From DASQGA01 sp038209555 (GTDB lineage: Bacteria; Actinomycetota; Thermoleophilia; Gaiellales; Gaiellaceae), in NCBI GenBank assembly GCA_038209555.1, contig JBBQXP010000001.1:62001-126000 (forward strand): a stretch of DNA of 64,000 nt, in the 5' to 3' direction. The notes under the pieces were generated by a model that was given only the letters and a program-made list of their open reading frames with translations, searched no databases and was not told the origin of the DNA. Positions 34,566-43,379 of the stretch are shown one piece after another; within the stretch, counting starts at the first letter, position 1; every line of letters starts with the position of its first letter. Position numbers and translations under genes: made by a program.

Positions 34566-35029
34566 CCTGTTTCCTCCTTCCGTCGCAGGCGCCGGACGCC
34601 GCTCGAGGCCGCCTGGCGGGCCGCCTGTTCGCTCGATCCAAGTGCGCCCGCGATGTCTGCATATGGCAGGTCATAGCCGTACCGGAGGACGACGGCGGCC
34701 CGCTCTGCGGGCGGCAAGCTTCCGGCAAGGTCCGCGAGTTCCGCGTAGGCCGGACGCCTGTCGTTCGTGGTGAGCTCGGGCAGCTCGCCGCGCGGCCGCT
34801 CCCGCCGACGCTCGTCGATCGCGATTCGTGTCGCGATCGTGAAGACCCATGCCCGAAGGTGTCGACCGTGCTCGAGCCCGGCATAGGCTCGAAGCGCCCG
34901 GAGAAACGTCTCCTGGAAGGCGTCTTCGGCCGGCTGCCGACCAAGCAGACGCACGAGGTAACCGAAGACTTCCTCGCGGTGGTCGTCGTAGAACCTCTCG
35001 AAGGGTGGTATTGACACGACCTGCATCAT
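34562..35029 (-). CDS. ECF-type RNA polymerase sigma factor
   Basis: A 155-residue sigma-70 family factor with region 2 ('FERFYDDHREEVFGYLVRLL', 'EDAFQETFLRALRAY', 'LRAWVFTIATRIAIDERRR') and region 4 ('LPPAERAAVVLRYGYDLPYA'). The region 4 helix reads 'IAGALGSSEQAARQAASSGV'. No anti-sigma gene is adjacent; ogt is the next gene and overlaps by 4 bp. Two ATG codons, 35029 and 35026, are possible. Divergent from the PfkB kinase, 42-bp gap. Confidence 0.88.
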   Translation of the reverse strand: MMQVVSIPPFERFYDDHREEVFGYLVRLLGRQPAEDAFQETFLRALRAYAGLEHGRHLRAWVFTIATRIAIDERRRERPRGELPELTTNDRRPAYAELADLAGSLPPAERAAVVLRYGYDLPYADIAGALGSSEQAARQAASSGVRRLRRKEETG

Positions 35030-35071
35030 CCGTTGAAACGGTCGGGACCGGTGAGCTGTGAGACTGGCGGG

Positions 35072-35884
35072 ATGCGTATCGGCGTCGTCGGTCACGTCGA
35101 GTGGGTGCAGTTCGTGCGCGTCGCGCACGTGCCCGCACGTGGAGAGATCTTGCAGGCGTCGAGCGGATGGGAGGAAGCCGGGGGCGGAGGAAGTGTCGCG
35201 GCCGCGGAGATCGCCCGACTGGCCGGCGCCGCAACCCTCTTCACTGCACTCGGTGACGACGATTGGGGTCATCGTGCCAAGGCGGAGCTCGAGGGCCTCG
35301 GGGTCCGAGTCGAAGCGGCGTTTCGGCCCGAGCCGCAGCGCCGCGCAGTCACGTTCACCGACGACGACGGGGAGCGGACGATCACCCTGATCGGCAACAA
35401 GCTTCGGCTCCGCATCGAGGAGCCTCTGCCTTGGGAGGAGCTCGCCGCCTATGACGGCATCTACTTTACGGCCGGGGAGCCGGACGTTCTTCGCGCGGCG
35501 CGGCGAGCTCAGGTCCTCGTGGCGACCGCACGTGAGCTTCCGACCTTGCTGGCTGCCCCTGAGCTCGAGCTGGACGCCGTTGTCTCGAGTGCGAACGATC
35601 CTTCGGAGAAGTATTCCGGCGAGCTGCCACGGGCACCCCGACTGGTGGTCAGGACAGAGGGTGCCTCGGGCGGGAGCTACGAGCCCGGCGACGGCCGGTG
35701 GGCCGCGGCACCTCTGCCCGGAGTACTCGTTGACTCCTACGGCGCCGGCGACTGCCTTGCTGCCGGTCTCACGGTGGGGCTGGCCGAAGGCCGAGCGGTT
35801 CCCGAAGCTCTGACCCTCGCCGCCGGCTCAGCGGCGCGAGCTCTGACCCGCCAAGGGGCGCATGGCGGCCTGAACCAAGGCTGA
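35072..35884 (+). CDS. PfkB-family carbohydrate/nucleoside kinase
   Basis: A 270-residue ribokinase-like sugar or nucleoside kinase. N-terminal motif region 'GGGGSVAAAEIARLAGAATL' and the C-terminal PfkB signature with anion hole and catalytic base, 'VDSYGAGDCLAAGLTVGLAE' (Asp in GAGD). Substrate unknown. It ends 102 bp before mraZ; that gap carries the dcw promoter and the GTGG boxes. Confidence 0.9.
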   Translation: MRIGVVGHVEWVQFVRVAHVPARGEILQASSGWEEAGGGGSVAAAEIARLAGAATLFTALGDDDWGHRAKAELEGLGVRVEAAFRPEPQRRAVTFTDDDGERTITLIGNKLRLRIEEPLPWEELAAYDGIYFTAGEPDVLRAARRAQVLVATARELPTLLAAPELELDAVVSSANDPSEKYSGELPRAPRLVVRTEGASGGSYEPGDGRWAAAPLPGVLVDSYGAGDCLAAGLTVGLAEGRAVPEALTLAAGSAARALTRQGAHGGLNQG

Positions 35885-35930
35885 ACGCGATCCGCGTAAG
35901 TGGAGGTGCGGGGGTTGGCGGGGTTGCGTA

Positions 35931-35970
35931 GTGGGGTTCTGTGGTTTAGAGTGGGGGAAAGTGGTGGATA
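35931..35970 (+). promoter_or_regulatory. MraZ-type operator: four GTGG boxes at 10-bp intervals
   Basis: GTGG begins at 35931, 35941, 35951 and 35961, each unit 10 bp long and ending 17 bp before the mraZ ATG. MraZ binds short G-rich direct repeats (TGGGA/GTGG type) one helical turn apart in front of its own gene. The exact period and position make autoregulation of the dcw operon by MraZ very likely. Confidence 0.85.
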
Positions 35971-35986
35971 ACAGAGAGGCCCCTGG

Positions 35987-36421
35987 ATGCTGCTTGGTGA
36001 ACACGAGCACGCTCTCGATGACAAGAACCGTCTTATTCTTCCCGCCAGGTTCCGTCAGTCCTTCGCTGCCGGGGTCGTCTTGGCGCGAGGGATGGACGGG
36101 TGTCTCGTCGTCTACACGCGCGACGAGTGGGAGCGGTTCGTCGAGCAGCGACTCGCGGGTCTCGACCCGTTCAGCCTGGAGGCGCGTCAGATGAGCCGCT
36201 TCGTCTTTGCGGGAGCATCCGAGGCAGAGCTCGACAAGCAGGGCCGCGTGATGGTGCCGCAGCCGCTCGTCGAGCACGCAAAACTCGACCGCGAGGTCGT
36301 GGTCGCCGGCGTTCGCGATCACCTGGAGATCTGGGACCGCGCCGCTTGGCGCAAACAACTCGAAGAGGTCGAAGGGAGTGCTGAGCTTGTTGCAGAACGC
36401 CTCGCAGCACAGCAAGACTGA
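35987..36421 (+). CDS. mraZ: transcriptional regulator MraZ
   Basis: A 144-residue regulator of the division and cell-wall cluster with two SpoVT/AbrB-like folds. Motifs are 'DDKNRLILPARFRQSF' and 'AELDKQGRVMVPQPLVEHAK'. It is the first gene of the dcw cluster and overlaps rsmH by 44 bp. Four GTGG boxes upstream are the probable self-binding sites. Confidence 0.95.
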   Translation: MLLGEHEHALDDKNRLILPARFRQSFAAGVVLARGMDGCLVVYTRDEWERFVEQRLAGLDPFSLEARQMSRFVFAGASEAELDKQGRVMVPQPLVEHAKLDREVVVAGVRDHLEIWDRAAWRKQLEEVEGSAELVAERLAAQQD

Positions 36422-37352
36422 TCACGTCCCCGTCCTCGCCGACGAGGTGCGCGAGCTCCTCGACGTGAGCCCTGAGGAAACCGTCGTCGACGCGACGTTC
36501 GGTGCGGGCGGGCATGCGGCCGTGCTCGCGGCCGACCTCGAAGGAAAGGGCCGGTTCATCGCGATAGATCGTGACCCGACGGTTCGGCAGTACTTCGAAC
36601 GCTTCCAGCGACGTTCGCGGGGTGTCCAGACACGGTTTCTGCGTGGCGATTTCGATGTGGTGATGGCACAACTGGCCCAGAACGACGTCCAAGCCGACGC
36701 AGTGCTCCTCGATCTCGGAGTCTCGAGCATGCAGATCGACCGGCCGGAGCGCGGCTTCTCGTACGCCGTTGACGCGCCGCTCGACATGCGAATGGATCCG
36801 TCCGCAGAGCGCTCCGCGAAGGAAGTCGTGAACGAGACCGGCGAGCGCGAGCTCGCAAACGTGTTCCGTCGCTACGGCGAAGAGCGCTTCTCTCGTCAGA
36901 TCGCCTCTGCGATCGGCCGTCGGCGCCGCGAGCAGCCCTACGAGCGGACGTCGGAGTTGGTCGAGACGATCCGTGAGGCGATCCCCGCTCCCAGACGCTT
37001 TGGCGACGGGCACCCAGCCAGGCGCGTCTTCCAGGCCCTTCGAATCGAGGTCAACGACGAGCTCGGCTCTCTGGAGCGGGCTCTACCTTCCATTCTGAGC
37101 ATGCTCCGGCCGGGTGGCCGGGTCGCTGTCATCAGCTTCCACTCGCTCGAAGATCGCATCGTGAAGCGGTTCTTTGCAACAGAGGCGCGCGGTTGCACGT
37201 GCCCGCCCGACTTCCCGGTGTGTGTATGCGGAAAGGAGCCGCGCGTACGTCTCGTGACGAAGAAGGCCGTCCGACCGTCACCCGCCGAGGTAGCGGTCAA
37301 CGTTCGTTCCGCGTCCGCCCGGCTCCGCGTTGCGATGAGGACGGAGGCGTAG
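36378..37352 (+). CDS. rsmH: 16S rRNA (cytosine-1402-N4)-methyltransferase
   Basis: SAM-dependent methyltransferase acting on the 30S decoding site. 324 residues, with 'HVPVLADEVRELL', 'VVDATFGAGGHAA', 'LLDLGVSSMQID', 'GFSYAVDAPLDMRMD' and 'VISFHSLEDRIVKRFF'. The GTG at 36378 gives a 44-bp overlap with mraZ; the family core starts near residue 15, so a slightly later start is possible. Confidence 0.95.
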   Translation: MLSLLQNASQHSKTDHVPVLADEVRELLDVSPEETVVDATFGAGGHAAVLAADLEGKGRFIAIDRDPTVRQYFERFQRRSRGVQTRFLRGDFDVVMAQLAQNDVQADAVLLDLGVSSMQIDRPERGFSYAVDAPLDMRMDPSAERSAKEVVNETGERELANVFRRYGEERFSRQIASAIGRRRREQPYERTSELVETIREAIPAPRRFGDGHPARRVFQALRIEVNDELGSLERALPSILSMLRPGGRVAVISFHSLEDRIVKRFFATEARGCTCPPDFPVCVCGKEPRVRLVTKKAVRPSPAEVAVNVRSASARLRVAMRTEA

Positions 37353-37353
37353 C

Positions 37354-37731
37354 ATGTCCTCGGCAGCCGCACGAGCCGAACCGCGGATCAAACGCGCACC
37401 CAGGCGCACGGCGCAGCCGGCGGCACGGCCACGCTCCCGTCCGCGTCCGGCGGCACGGCCTCGAGTCGCCGGGGGAGTGCTCTGGATCGTGATCGTGGCG
37501 GTGCTGCTCGCCGGCATCGTCGCGCTGAACGTCGCGGTGCTCGGGCTCAACATGGAAGTTGAGCGTCTGGACACCCAGAAAGAACGGATCCAGTCACAGA
37601 CGGCCGAGATCGCTACCGAGCTGTCGAGCGCAGCAGCGTCGGGGCGTGTCGAGGCCGCTGCGCGAGGGCGTCTCGGGCTCGTCGACGCGAGTCAGACTAC
37701 GTATGTCCAGGTGAGCCGCCACGGCCGGTGA
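37354..37731 (+). CDS. ftsL: FtsL-like septum protein
   Basis: A 125-residue bitopic protein. A long Arg/Pro/Ala-rich cytoplasmic head (40 residues) is followed by one TM helix ('VLWIVIVAVLLAGIVALNVA') and a short leucine-zipper-like periplasmic coil. Identity rests on position between rsmH and ftsI and on topology, since FtsL is poorly conserved. Its TGA overlaps the ftsI GTG by 4 bp. Confidence 0.8.
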   Translation: MSSAAARAEPRIKRAPRRTAQPAARPRSRPRPAARPRVAGGVLWIVIVAVLLAGIVALNVAVLGLNMEVERLDTQKERIQSQTAEIATELSSAAASGRVEAAARGRLGLVDASQTTYVQVSRHGR

Positions 37732-39428
37732 CCGCGCGCCTCGTCAACCGGAGGATTCGCCTACTCGTCGGGGTGTTCGCCTGCATCTTCGCCGCCACCT
37801 TTGCGAGGGCAGCCTGGTTGCAGGCGGTGGAAGCTCGGGGTCTGAACGCGCTCGCGACCAGTCAGCACCGCGAGACGCTCGCGGTGCCGGCACGTCGCGG
37901 CACGATCTACGATCGCACGGGCAGCGAGCTTGCAATCGGCGCGCGGGCGATCACCGTCTATGCGAACCCGAAGCAGGTGCGAGACCCGCGAAGCCTGGCT
38001 GAGCAGGTGGGCGCTGCACTAGAAATCGATCCTGCGGAGCTCTATCGACTCGTGGCCGACCGGAGCCGAGGGTTCGTCTACCTTGCGCGCAAAGCTGATC
38101 CGAAGCTGGCCGAAGCGCTCGAAGCCAAGCACCTGGTCGGGCTCGGGTTCATCCCCGAAGAGCGCCGCACGTATCCCCAGAAGTCAGTCGCTTCGGAGGC
38201 GGTCGGGTTTGCGGGGACGGACAACAAAGGGCTCGCAGGGATCGAGTTTCGGCTCGACCGCATACTTGCCGGTTCATCCGGAAGCGAGTCGGTCGTGCGT
38301 GATCCTTTCGGGCGAGTCGTCAGGGTGCTCGAGACGAAGCCCGTCAAAGAGGGTCGGGACGTCTACCTGACGCTCGATCACACGCTCCAGGGCCAGGTGG
38401 AGCGCATTCTTGGGAACGCGCGAGCGCAATGGGCGGCCAAAGCGGCGACGGCGATCGTCATGGATCCCCGCACGGGGGCCATGCTCGCGATGGCGGTCGA
38501 GCCGGGGTTCGACGCGAACAAGTTCGGGGAGCTCAAGGAGGGTCGAGAGCGAAATCGCGCCGTTACGGACACGTACGAGCCGGGATCGACGTTCAAGGTC
38601 GTGACCCTTGCCGGGGCCCTTGAAAGCGGCATGGTAACGCCGTCGACCCAATACACCCTCCGGCCGGAGATCCGGGTCGCGGACCGCGTCATCCACGACG
38701 CGGAGCCTCGGGGAACCGAGACGATGACGGTTTCCCAGATCCTGTTCCAATCGTCGAACGTCGGCGTGATCACGCTCGCCCTCGGTCTGGGGAAAGAACG
38801 GTTGGCGAGCTGGATCGACCGGTTCGGATTCGGCCACCGCACGGGCATCGACTTCCCCGGTGAAAGCCGCGGGATCGTTCTTCCGCCCGAGCGCTGGTCC
38901 GGCTCGACGATCGGGAACGTGCCGATCGGGCAGGGGATCGCGGTCACCCCCATGCAGATGGCGGCCGCCTACGCCACGATCGCGAACGGCGGTCTCGAGG
39001 TGCAACCGCATCTCGTCGACCGAGTCGAGGGCGGGGGCGCGTGGAAGGCCAAGCGCCGCCGGGTCTTGTCCGCCGAGACCGCGGAGGCGCTGACGACCAT
39101 GCTGCGCCAAGTGGTGGGGAATAACCAGGGCACCGGACAGGAGGCCCAGATACCGGGCTACTCGATTGCGGGCAAGACCGGAACCGCGGCAAAGCCCGAC
39201 CCCGTGTTGGGTGGCTACTCGACTTCGAAGTATGTGGCTTCGTTCGTCGGGTTCCTGCCGGCATCGAACCCACGGCTTGTGATCCTCGTCGCGGTCGACG
39301 AACCAAAGGGCGCAATCTGGGGCGGCTCCGTTGCAGCTCCGGTGTTCTCCCAGATCGGGCGCTTCGCACTGCAGTACCTGGAAGTTCCGCCGGACGCTCC
39401 TCAGACCGCGGAGCAGGCGACTCCCTAA
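37728..39428 (+). CDS. ftsI: division-specific class B penicillin-binding protein (FtsI/PBP3)
   Basis: Septal peptidoglycan DD-transpeptidase. 566 residues, with one N-terminal TM, a PBP dimerisation domain ('RRGTIYDRTGSELAIG'), and a transpeptidase domain with SxxK 'STFK' (Ser287), 'SSNVG' and 'KTGTAAK'. No PASTA repeats. Works with FtsW, FtsL and FtsQ from the same cluster. GTG start coupled to ftsL. Confidence 0.95.
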   Translation: MTARLVNRRIRLLVGVFACIFAATFARAAWLQAVEARGLNALATSQHRETLAVPARRGTIYDRTGSELAIGARAITVYANPKQVRDPRSLAEQVGAALEIDPAELYRLVADRSRGFVYLARKADPKLAEALEAKHLVGLGFIPEERRTYPQKSVASEAVGFAGTDNKGLAGIEFRLDRILAGSSGSESVVRDPFGRVVRVLETKPVKEGRDVYLTLDHTLQGQVERILGNARAQWAAKAATAIVMDPRTGAMLAMAVEPGFDANKFGELKEGRERNRAVTDTYEPGSTFKVVTLAGALESGMVTPSTQYTLRPEIRVADRVIHDAEPRGTETMTVSQILFQSSNVGVITLALGLGKERLASWIDRFGFGHRTGIDFPGESRGIVLPPERWSGSTIGNVPIGQGIAVTPMQMAAAYATIANGGLEVQPHLVDRVEGGGAWKAKRRRVLSAETAEALTTMLRQVVGNNQGTGQEAQIPGYSIAGKTGTAAKPDPVLGGYSTSKYVASFVGFLPASNPRLVILVAVDEPKGAIWGGSVAAPVFSQIGRFALQYLEVPPDAPQTAEQATP

Positions 39429-39579
39429 ACGCCGCGGGGGGACCCTTCTGGACCCGGTGGCCTCCTCCCCGAGTCGATCGTATGAGCGAGGAGCGCGCGG
39501 GTGTGTTGCGAAATGAGAAAAAGCGCGAGGAAATGCGCGGCTTTCTGTGTCACAAAGTCCACGGAAGGGGCAGGCGACG

Positions 39580-41061
39580 TTGGTAGAATCCGCCGCCATC
39601 GAGCTGGAGAGCCTGAGCCAGGCCGTGGGCCCGACGCGCACGGTTAATCCCGGGCCCGCCGACATCACGGATCTCGCGTACGACGCGCGCCGCGTGACGG
39701 CTGGGGCTCTGTTTGCGTGCGTGCCGGGCCAACGAGCAGATGGCCACGACTTCGCAGGAGACGCTGTCGACCGGGGAGCGGTTGCACTGATCGTCGAACG
39801 CCAGCTCGAGTTGCCCGTTCCACAGCTAGTCGTCGCTGACGTCCGGGAGGCGATGGCGTTGGCTGCCGACGCGTTCTTCGGCACTCCGACACGCGAGCTT
39901 CTCGTCGCGGGTGTGACTGGAACCAACGGCAAGACAACGACCGCGTTCCTGCTCTTCTCCATTCTTGCCGCAGCCGGCATGCGTCCGGGATTGCTCGGCA
40001 CCGTGGAAGGGCGGGTGGGCGGGGAGCGCCGCGCCGTCATCCGGACGACCCCGGAGGCGATCGACCTCCAGCGGACATTTCGCGAGATGCTCGACGCGGG
40101 CGATCGCAGCGTCGCCATGGAGGCTTCTTCGCACGCTTCCGAGCTGCGGCGCCTGCTCGGCGTTCGCTTTGCCGTACTTGTCTTTACGAATCTGTCTCAG
40201 GATCACCTCGACTTTCACGGGACGATGGAGAAGTATTTCGAGGCCAAGCGCAGGCTCTTTGTCGAGCCTGACCCGGATGGACGGCACCCGCCAGCGGCGC
40301 TGAACGTCGGCGACGCGCACGGGCCTGGCCTGGCCGAGGAGCTTCGCGAACTCAGGGTGCCACTCCTCACGTTCGGCATCGCGGGCGACGCAGACGTCAG
40401 ACCGGAGTCGCTCGAGATCGGCCCTGGTGGCTCCTCATTCACCGCTGCGGGCATCCCGATCTCGAGCCGGTTGCGCGGGCGCTTCAATGTCGAGAATGTC
40501 CTGGGTGCGGTCGCCGCGGCCCGGCTTCTCGGTGTCGAGGATGCCGCGATCCGCCGAGGCGTCGAGCATGTCGCTGGGGTTCCGGGCCGGTTCGAGGCGG
40601 TGGACGAAGGGCAGCCTTTTGCCGTGCTGGTCGACTACGCGCATACGCCCGAAGCGCTGGAAAACGTCCTCATGGAAGCGCGGGCGATTACCGCGGGACG
40701 TCTGCACTGTGTCTTCGGATGCGGCGGCGACCGCGACCGCGGTAAGCGTCCGCTCATGGGTGAGGTCGCCACGCGCCTTGCCGACAATGTGGTCATCACA
40801 TCCGACAACCCACGAAGCGAGAAGCCGGAGGCGATCATCGAAGAGATTCTCGAGGGGGCCGGCCGGGGAGCGGAGGTCGAGCCAGACCGGGCGCTCGCTA
40901 TCGCACGCGCGCTCGAGGCGGCGCAGGACGGCGACGTGGTGGTGATCGCGGGCAAGGGGCATGAGCCCGGGCAGGAATTTCACGATCGGACGATCCCGTT
41001 CGACGATCGAGTAGTCGCACGGGACGCGCTACGCCGGCTTTGCGCCGGAGCGTCAGCATGA
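39580..41061 (+). CDS. murE: UDP-N-acetylmuramoyl-tripeptide synthetase MurE
   Basis: Adds the third amino acid (usually meso-diaminopimelate or L-lysine) to UDP-MurNAc-dipeptide. The protein has the P-loop 'GVTGTNGKTTTAFLL', 'SSHASELRRL', 'FTNLSQDHLDFHGTM', and the DAP-type signature 'SDNPRSEKPEAI' (compare DNPR), which suggests meso-DAP. The TTG at 39580 follows GGAAGGGG and is preferred; a GTG at 39547 would add 11 residues. It is preceded by a 151-bp gap, unusual inside this tight cluster. TGA overlaps the murF ATG. Confidence 0.94.
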   Translation: MVESAAIELESLSQAVGPTRTVNPGPADITDLAYDARRVTAGALFACVPGQRADGHDFAGDAVDRGAVALIVERQLELPVPQLVVADVREAMALAADAFFGTPTRELLVAGVTGTNGKTTTAFLLFSILAAAGMRPGLLGTVEGRVGGERRAVIRTTPEAIDLQRTFREMLDAGDRSVAMEASSHASELRRLLGVRFAVLVFTNLSQDHLDFHGTMEKYFEAKRRLFVEPDPDGRHPPAALNVGDAHGPGLAEELRELRVPLLTFGIAGDADVRPESLEIGPGGSSFTAAGIPISSRLRGRFNVENVLGAVAAARLLGVEDAAIRRGVEHVAGVPGRFEAVDEGQPFAVLVDYAHTPEALENVLMEARAITAGRLHCVFGCGGDRDRGKRPLMGEVATRLADNVVITSDNPRSEKPEAIIEEILEGAGRGAEVEPDRALAIARALEAAQDGDVVVIAGKGHEPGQEFHDRTIPFDDRVVARDALRRLCAGASA

Positions 41062-42365
41062 TTCCACTAGCCATCGACGAGATCAGCTCGCTCGCGCGAG
41101 GCCGACTCGAAGTCGTTCCGGGAGCCGAGTTCGTGACCGGTATTCAGATCGATTCGAGACGTGTCGCAGCGGGCGACCTGTTCGTTGCGGTCGGGTCAGG
41201 TGTGGACTACGTGCCGGAGGCTCTCCAGCGAGGGGCGGCCGCAACGCTGATCCCCGAGGACGCCTTCGTTGCGCTAGCGGCGCTCGGTGGCGCAGTACGC
41301 GAGCGCTCTTCCGCCCGTGTTGTCGCGGTCACCGGCTCGGTCGGGAAGACGACGACGAAAGACATTCTCGGCGCGCTCTGCGGCCCGCACGCTTCGACCG
41401 TGGTGGCGGAAGGGAGTCAGAACAACGAGATCGGCCTGCCGCTGACGCTGTGCCGGATCGAAGCCGACACACAGGTGGTCGTCCTGGAGATGGGCATGCG
41501 CGGGCTCGGGCAGATCGCTGAGCTCTGCGCGGTCGCCCGGCCCGACGTCGGAGTGGTCACGAGCATCGGGCCTGTCCACCTCGAGCTCCTTGGAACGGTC
41601 GAGAACGTCGCCCGCGCCAAAGCGGAGCTGATCGAGGCGCTCCCCCGGGGCGGTGCAGCAGTCGTGCCGAGCGACGAGCCGCTGCTCGAGCCCTTCCTTG
41701 GACGAGCCGATCTTCGAGTGCTTCGGTTCGGAGCGGGCGGGGACGTGCGCCTGGAGGCCTTTCGCCCCGGGCCGATCGGTTCTGAGGTTGAGGTCGAGGT
41801 TCTCGGGGAGCGGCTCACCCTCGAGTTGCCCATCGGCGCCCGGCATAACGCTACGAACTTCCTCGCAGGCCTCGCTGCCTACGTGGCGCTCGGCTTCTCG
41901 ATCGCCGAGGCTGGCAGGGGCGGAGCGGAGATCAAGCTCTCGCGTTGGCGCGGTGAGGAGTTTCCGCTTCCGGGCGGCGGAGTGCTCGTGAACGACGCCT
42001 ACAACGCGAACCCGGTGTCAATGGCGGCCGCGCTCGACCACCTCGGCCAGCGTGCGGGGTCCAGTCGCAAGGTGGCGATCCTCGGCGAGATGGCGGAGCT
42101 CGGCCCGGCAGGCGCGGACTACCACAGGCAGGTGGGTGAGGCCGCTACGCAGGCAGGGGTGTCCGTTCTCGTGGCGGTCGGCTCACTTGCTACGGAGTAT
42201 CTGGAGGGGGCGCACGTTCCGACGATGCGCTGGGCGGAGAACGCTCAGGCGGCGCTCGCAGAGGCCTCCGCGCTCCTGGAGCCGGGCGACTGGGTCCTCG
42301 TCAAGGGATCCCGGTCGGTCGGTCTCGAAGTCGTTGCCGAGGGACTCGCGGGCATTCCCGCCTGA
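41058..42365 (+). CDS. murF: UDP-MurNAc-tripeptide--D-Ala-D-Ala ligase
   Basis: Adds D-Ala-D-Ala to the muramyl tripeptide. 435 residues with an N-terminal 'GIQIDSRRVAAGDLFVAV', P-loop 'VVAVTGSVGKTTTKDIL', 'SQNNEIGLPLTL', and C-terminal 'NDAYNANPVSMAAAL'. ATG at 41058 overlaps the murE stop (ATGA). Followed by mraY after 3 bp. Confidence 0.95.
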   Translation: MIPLAIDEISSLARGRLEVVPGAEFVTGIQIDSRRVAAGDLFVAVGSGVDYVPEALQRGAAATLIPEDAFVALAALGGAVRERSSARVVAVTGSVGKTTTKDILGALCGPHASTVVAEGSQNNEIGLPLTLCRIEADTQVVVLEMGMRGLGQIAELCAVARPDVGVVTSIGPVHLELLGTVENVARAKAELIEALPRGGAAVVPSDEPLLEPFLGRADLRVLRFGAGGDVRLEAFRPGPIGSEVEVEVLGERLTLELPIGARHNATNFLAGLAAYVALGFSIAEAGRGGAEIKLSRWRGEEFPLPGGGVLVNDAYNANPVSMAAALDHLGQRAGSSRKVAILGEMAELGPAGADYHRQVGEAATQAGVSVLVAVGSLATEYLEGAHVPTMRWAENAQAALAEASALLEPGDWVLVKGSRSVGLEVVAEGLAGIPA

Positions 42366-42368
42366 GCC

Positions 42369-43379
42369 GTGACGGAAGTCCTCCTCTCCGGGATCATCGC
42401 AATGGTCATCTCCATCGGGGCGGGCCCGAAGTTCATCGACTTTCTGCGGCGAAACGAACTCGGCCAGCACATTCGCGAAGAGGGTCCGAAGGGGCATGTG
42501 ACGAAGCAGGGCACGCCGACCATGGGCGGCCTTCTGATCATGCTCGCCATGGCGATCCCGTTCCTCCTCTTCTCGGAGCACACGCTGCCTGCGCTCACGG
42601 CCTTCTTCGTGACTTTGGGCTGTGCGGCGATCGGCTTCGTCGACGACTGGACGAAGTTGACGCATCGGCGTTCGCTCGGCCTCGCAGGGCGCTGGAAGCT
42701 GCTCGGGCTCGGTGCGATCACACTCGTGGTCGCACTGGTCGTCTACAACCGCGACTTCAAGACGACCGTGTATCTGCCCCTTCTCGACGTCGACCTGCCT
42801 CTGTCGTGGGCGTGGTACGGGCTTCTCTTCATCATCATCGCCGGGGCGGCGAACGGGGTGAACCTCACCGACGGCCTCGACGGTCTTGCGGCGGGTACGG
42901 CGACGATCGCCCTCCTCACCTACACGTCGATGACCATCGTCGCGTACATCGTTTCGCTGCGGACCGGCACGGGCGACAAGGCGGACCTCGACCTGGCCAT
43001 ACTGGGCGCGAGTCTGATCGGAGCGTCGATCGGTTTCCTCTGGTACAACGCCTTCCCCGCCCAGGTATTCATGGGGGACACCGGGTCAATGGGACTCGGA
43101 GGCGCCCTGGCGGCGTTCGCGATCATGACCAAGACCGAAGTGCTGCTGACGCTGATCGGCGGCATCTTTTTGATTGAGGCGCTGTCGGTCATGCTCCAGG
43201 TGTTCACGTTCAAGTGGCTGGGCCGTCGCGTTCTGCTCATGGCGCCGCTCCACCATCATTTCGAGATGAAGGCGTGGTCGGAGTCGCGAATCATGGTGCG
43301 CTTCTGGATCGCGGCCGCAATCTTCTGCGCGTGTGCATTCGTTCTCTACTACCAGTCGTTCTCGAAGTTCGCGTCCTGA
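42369..43379 (+). CDS. mraY: phospho-N-acetylmuramoyl-pentapeptide transferase
   Basis: Makes lipid I by moving phospho-MurNAc-pentapeptide to undecaprenyl phosphate. 336 residues, about 10 TM helices, with 'GTPTMGGLLIM', 'FVDDWTKL', 'NLTDGLDGLAAG', 'FMGDTGSMGLGG' and 'APLHHHFEMK'. GTG start. Its last 31 bp overlap the convergent metallophosphoesterase gene. Confidence 0.96.
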   Translation: MTEVLLSGIIAMVISIGAGPKFIDFLRRNELGQHIREEGPKGHVTKQGTPTMGGLLIMLAMAIPFLLFSEHTLPALTAFFVTLGCAAIGFVDDWTKLTHRRSLGLAGRWKLLGLGAITLVVALVVYNRDFKTTVYLPLLDVDLPLSWAWYGLLFIIIAGAANGVNLTDGLDGLAAGTATIALLTYTSMTIVAYIVSLRTGTGDKADLDLAILGASLIGASIGFLWYNAFPAQVFMGDTGSMGLGGALAAFAIMTKTEVLLTLIGGIFLIEALSVMLQVFTFKWLGRRVLLMAPLHHHFEMKAWSESRIMVRFWIAAAIFCACAFVLYYQSFSKFAS

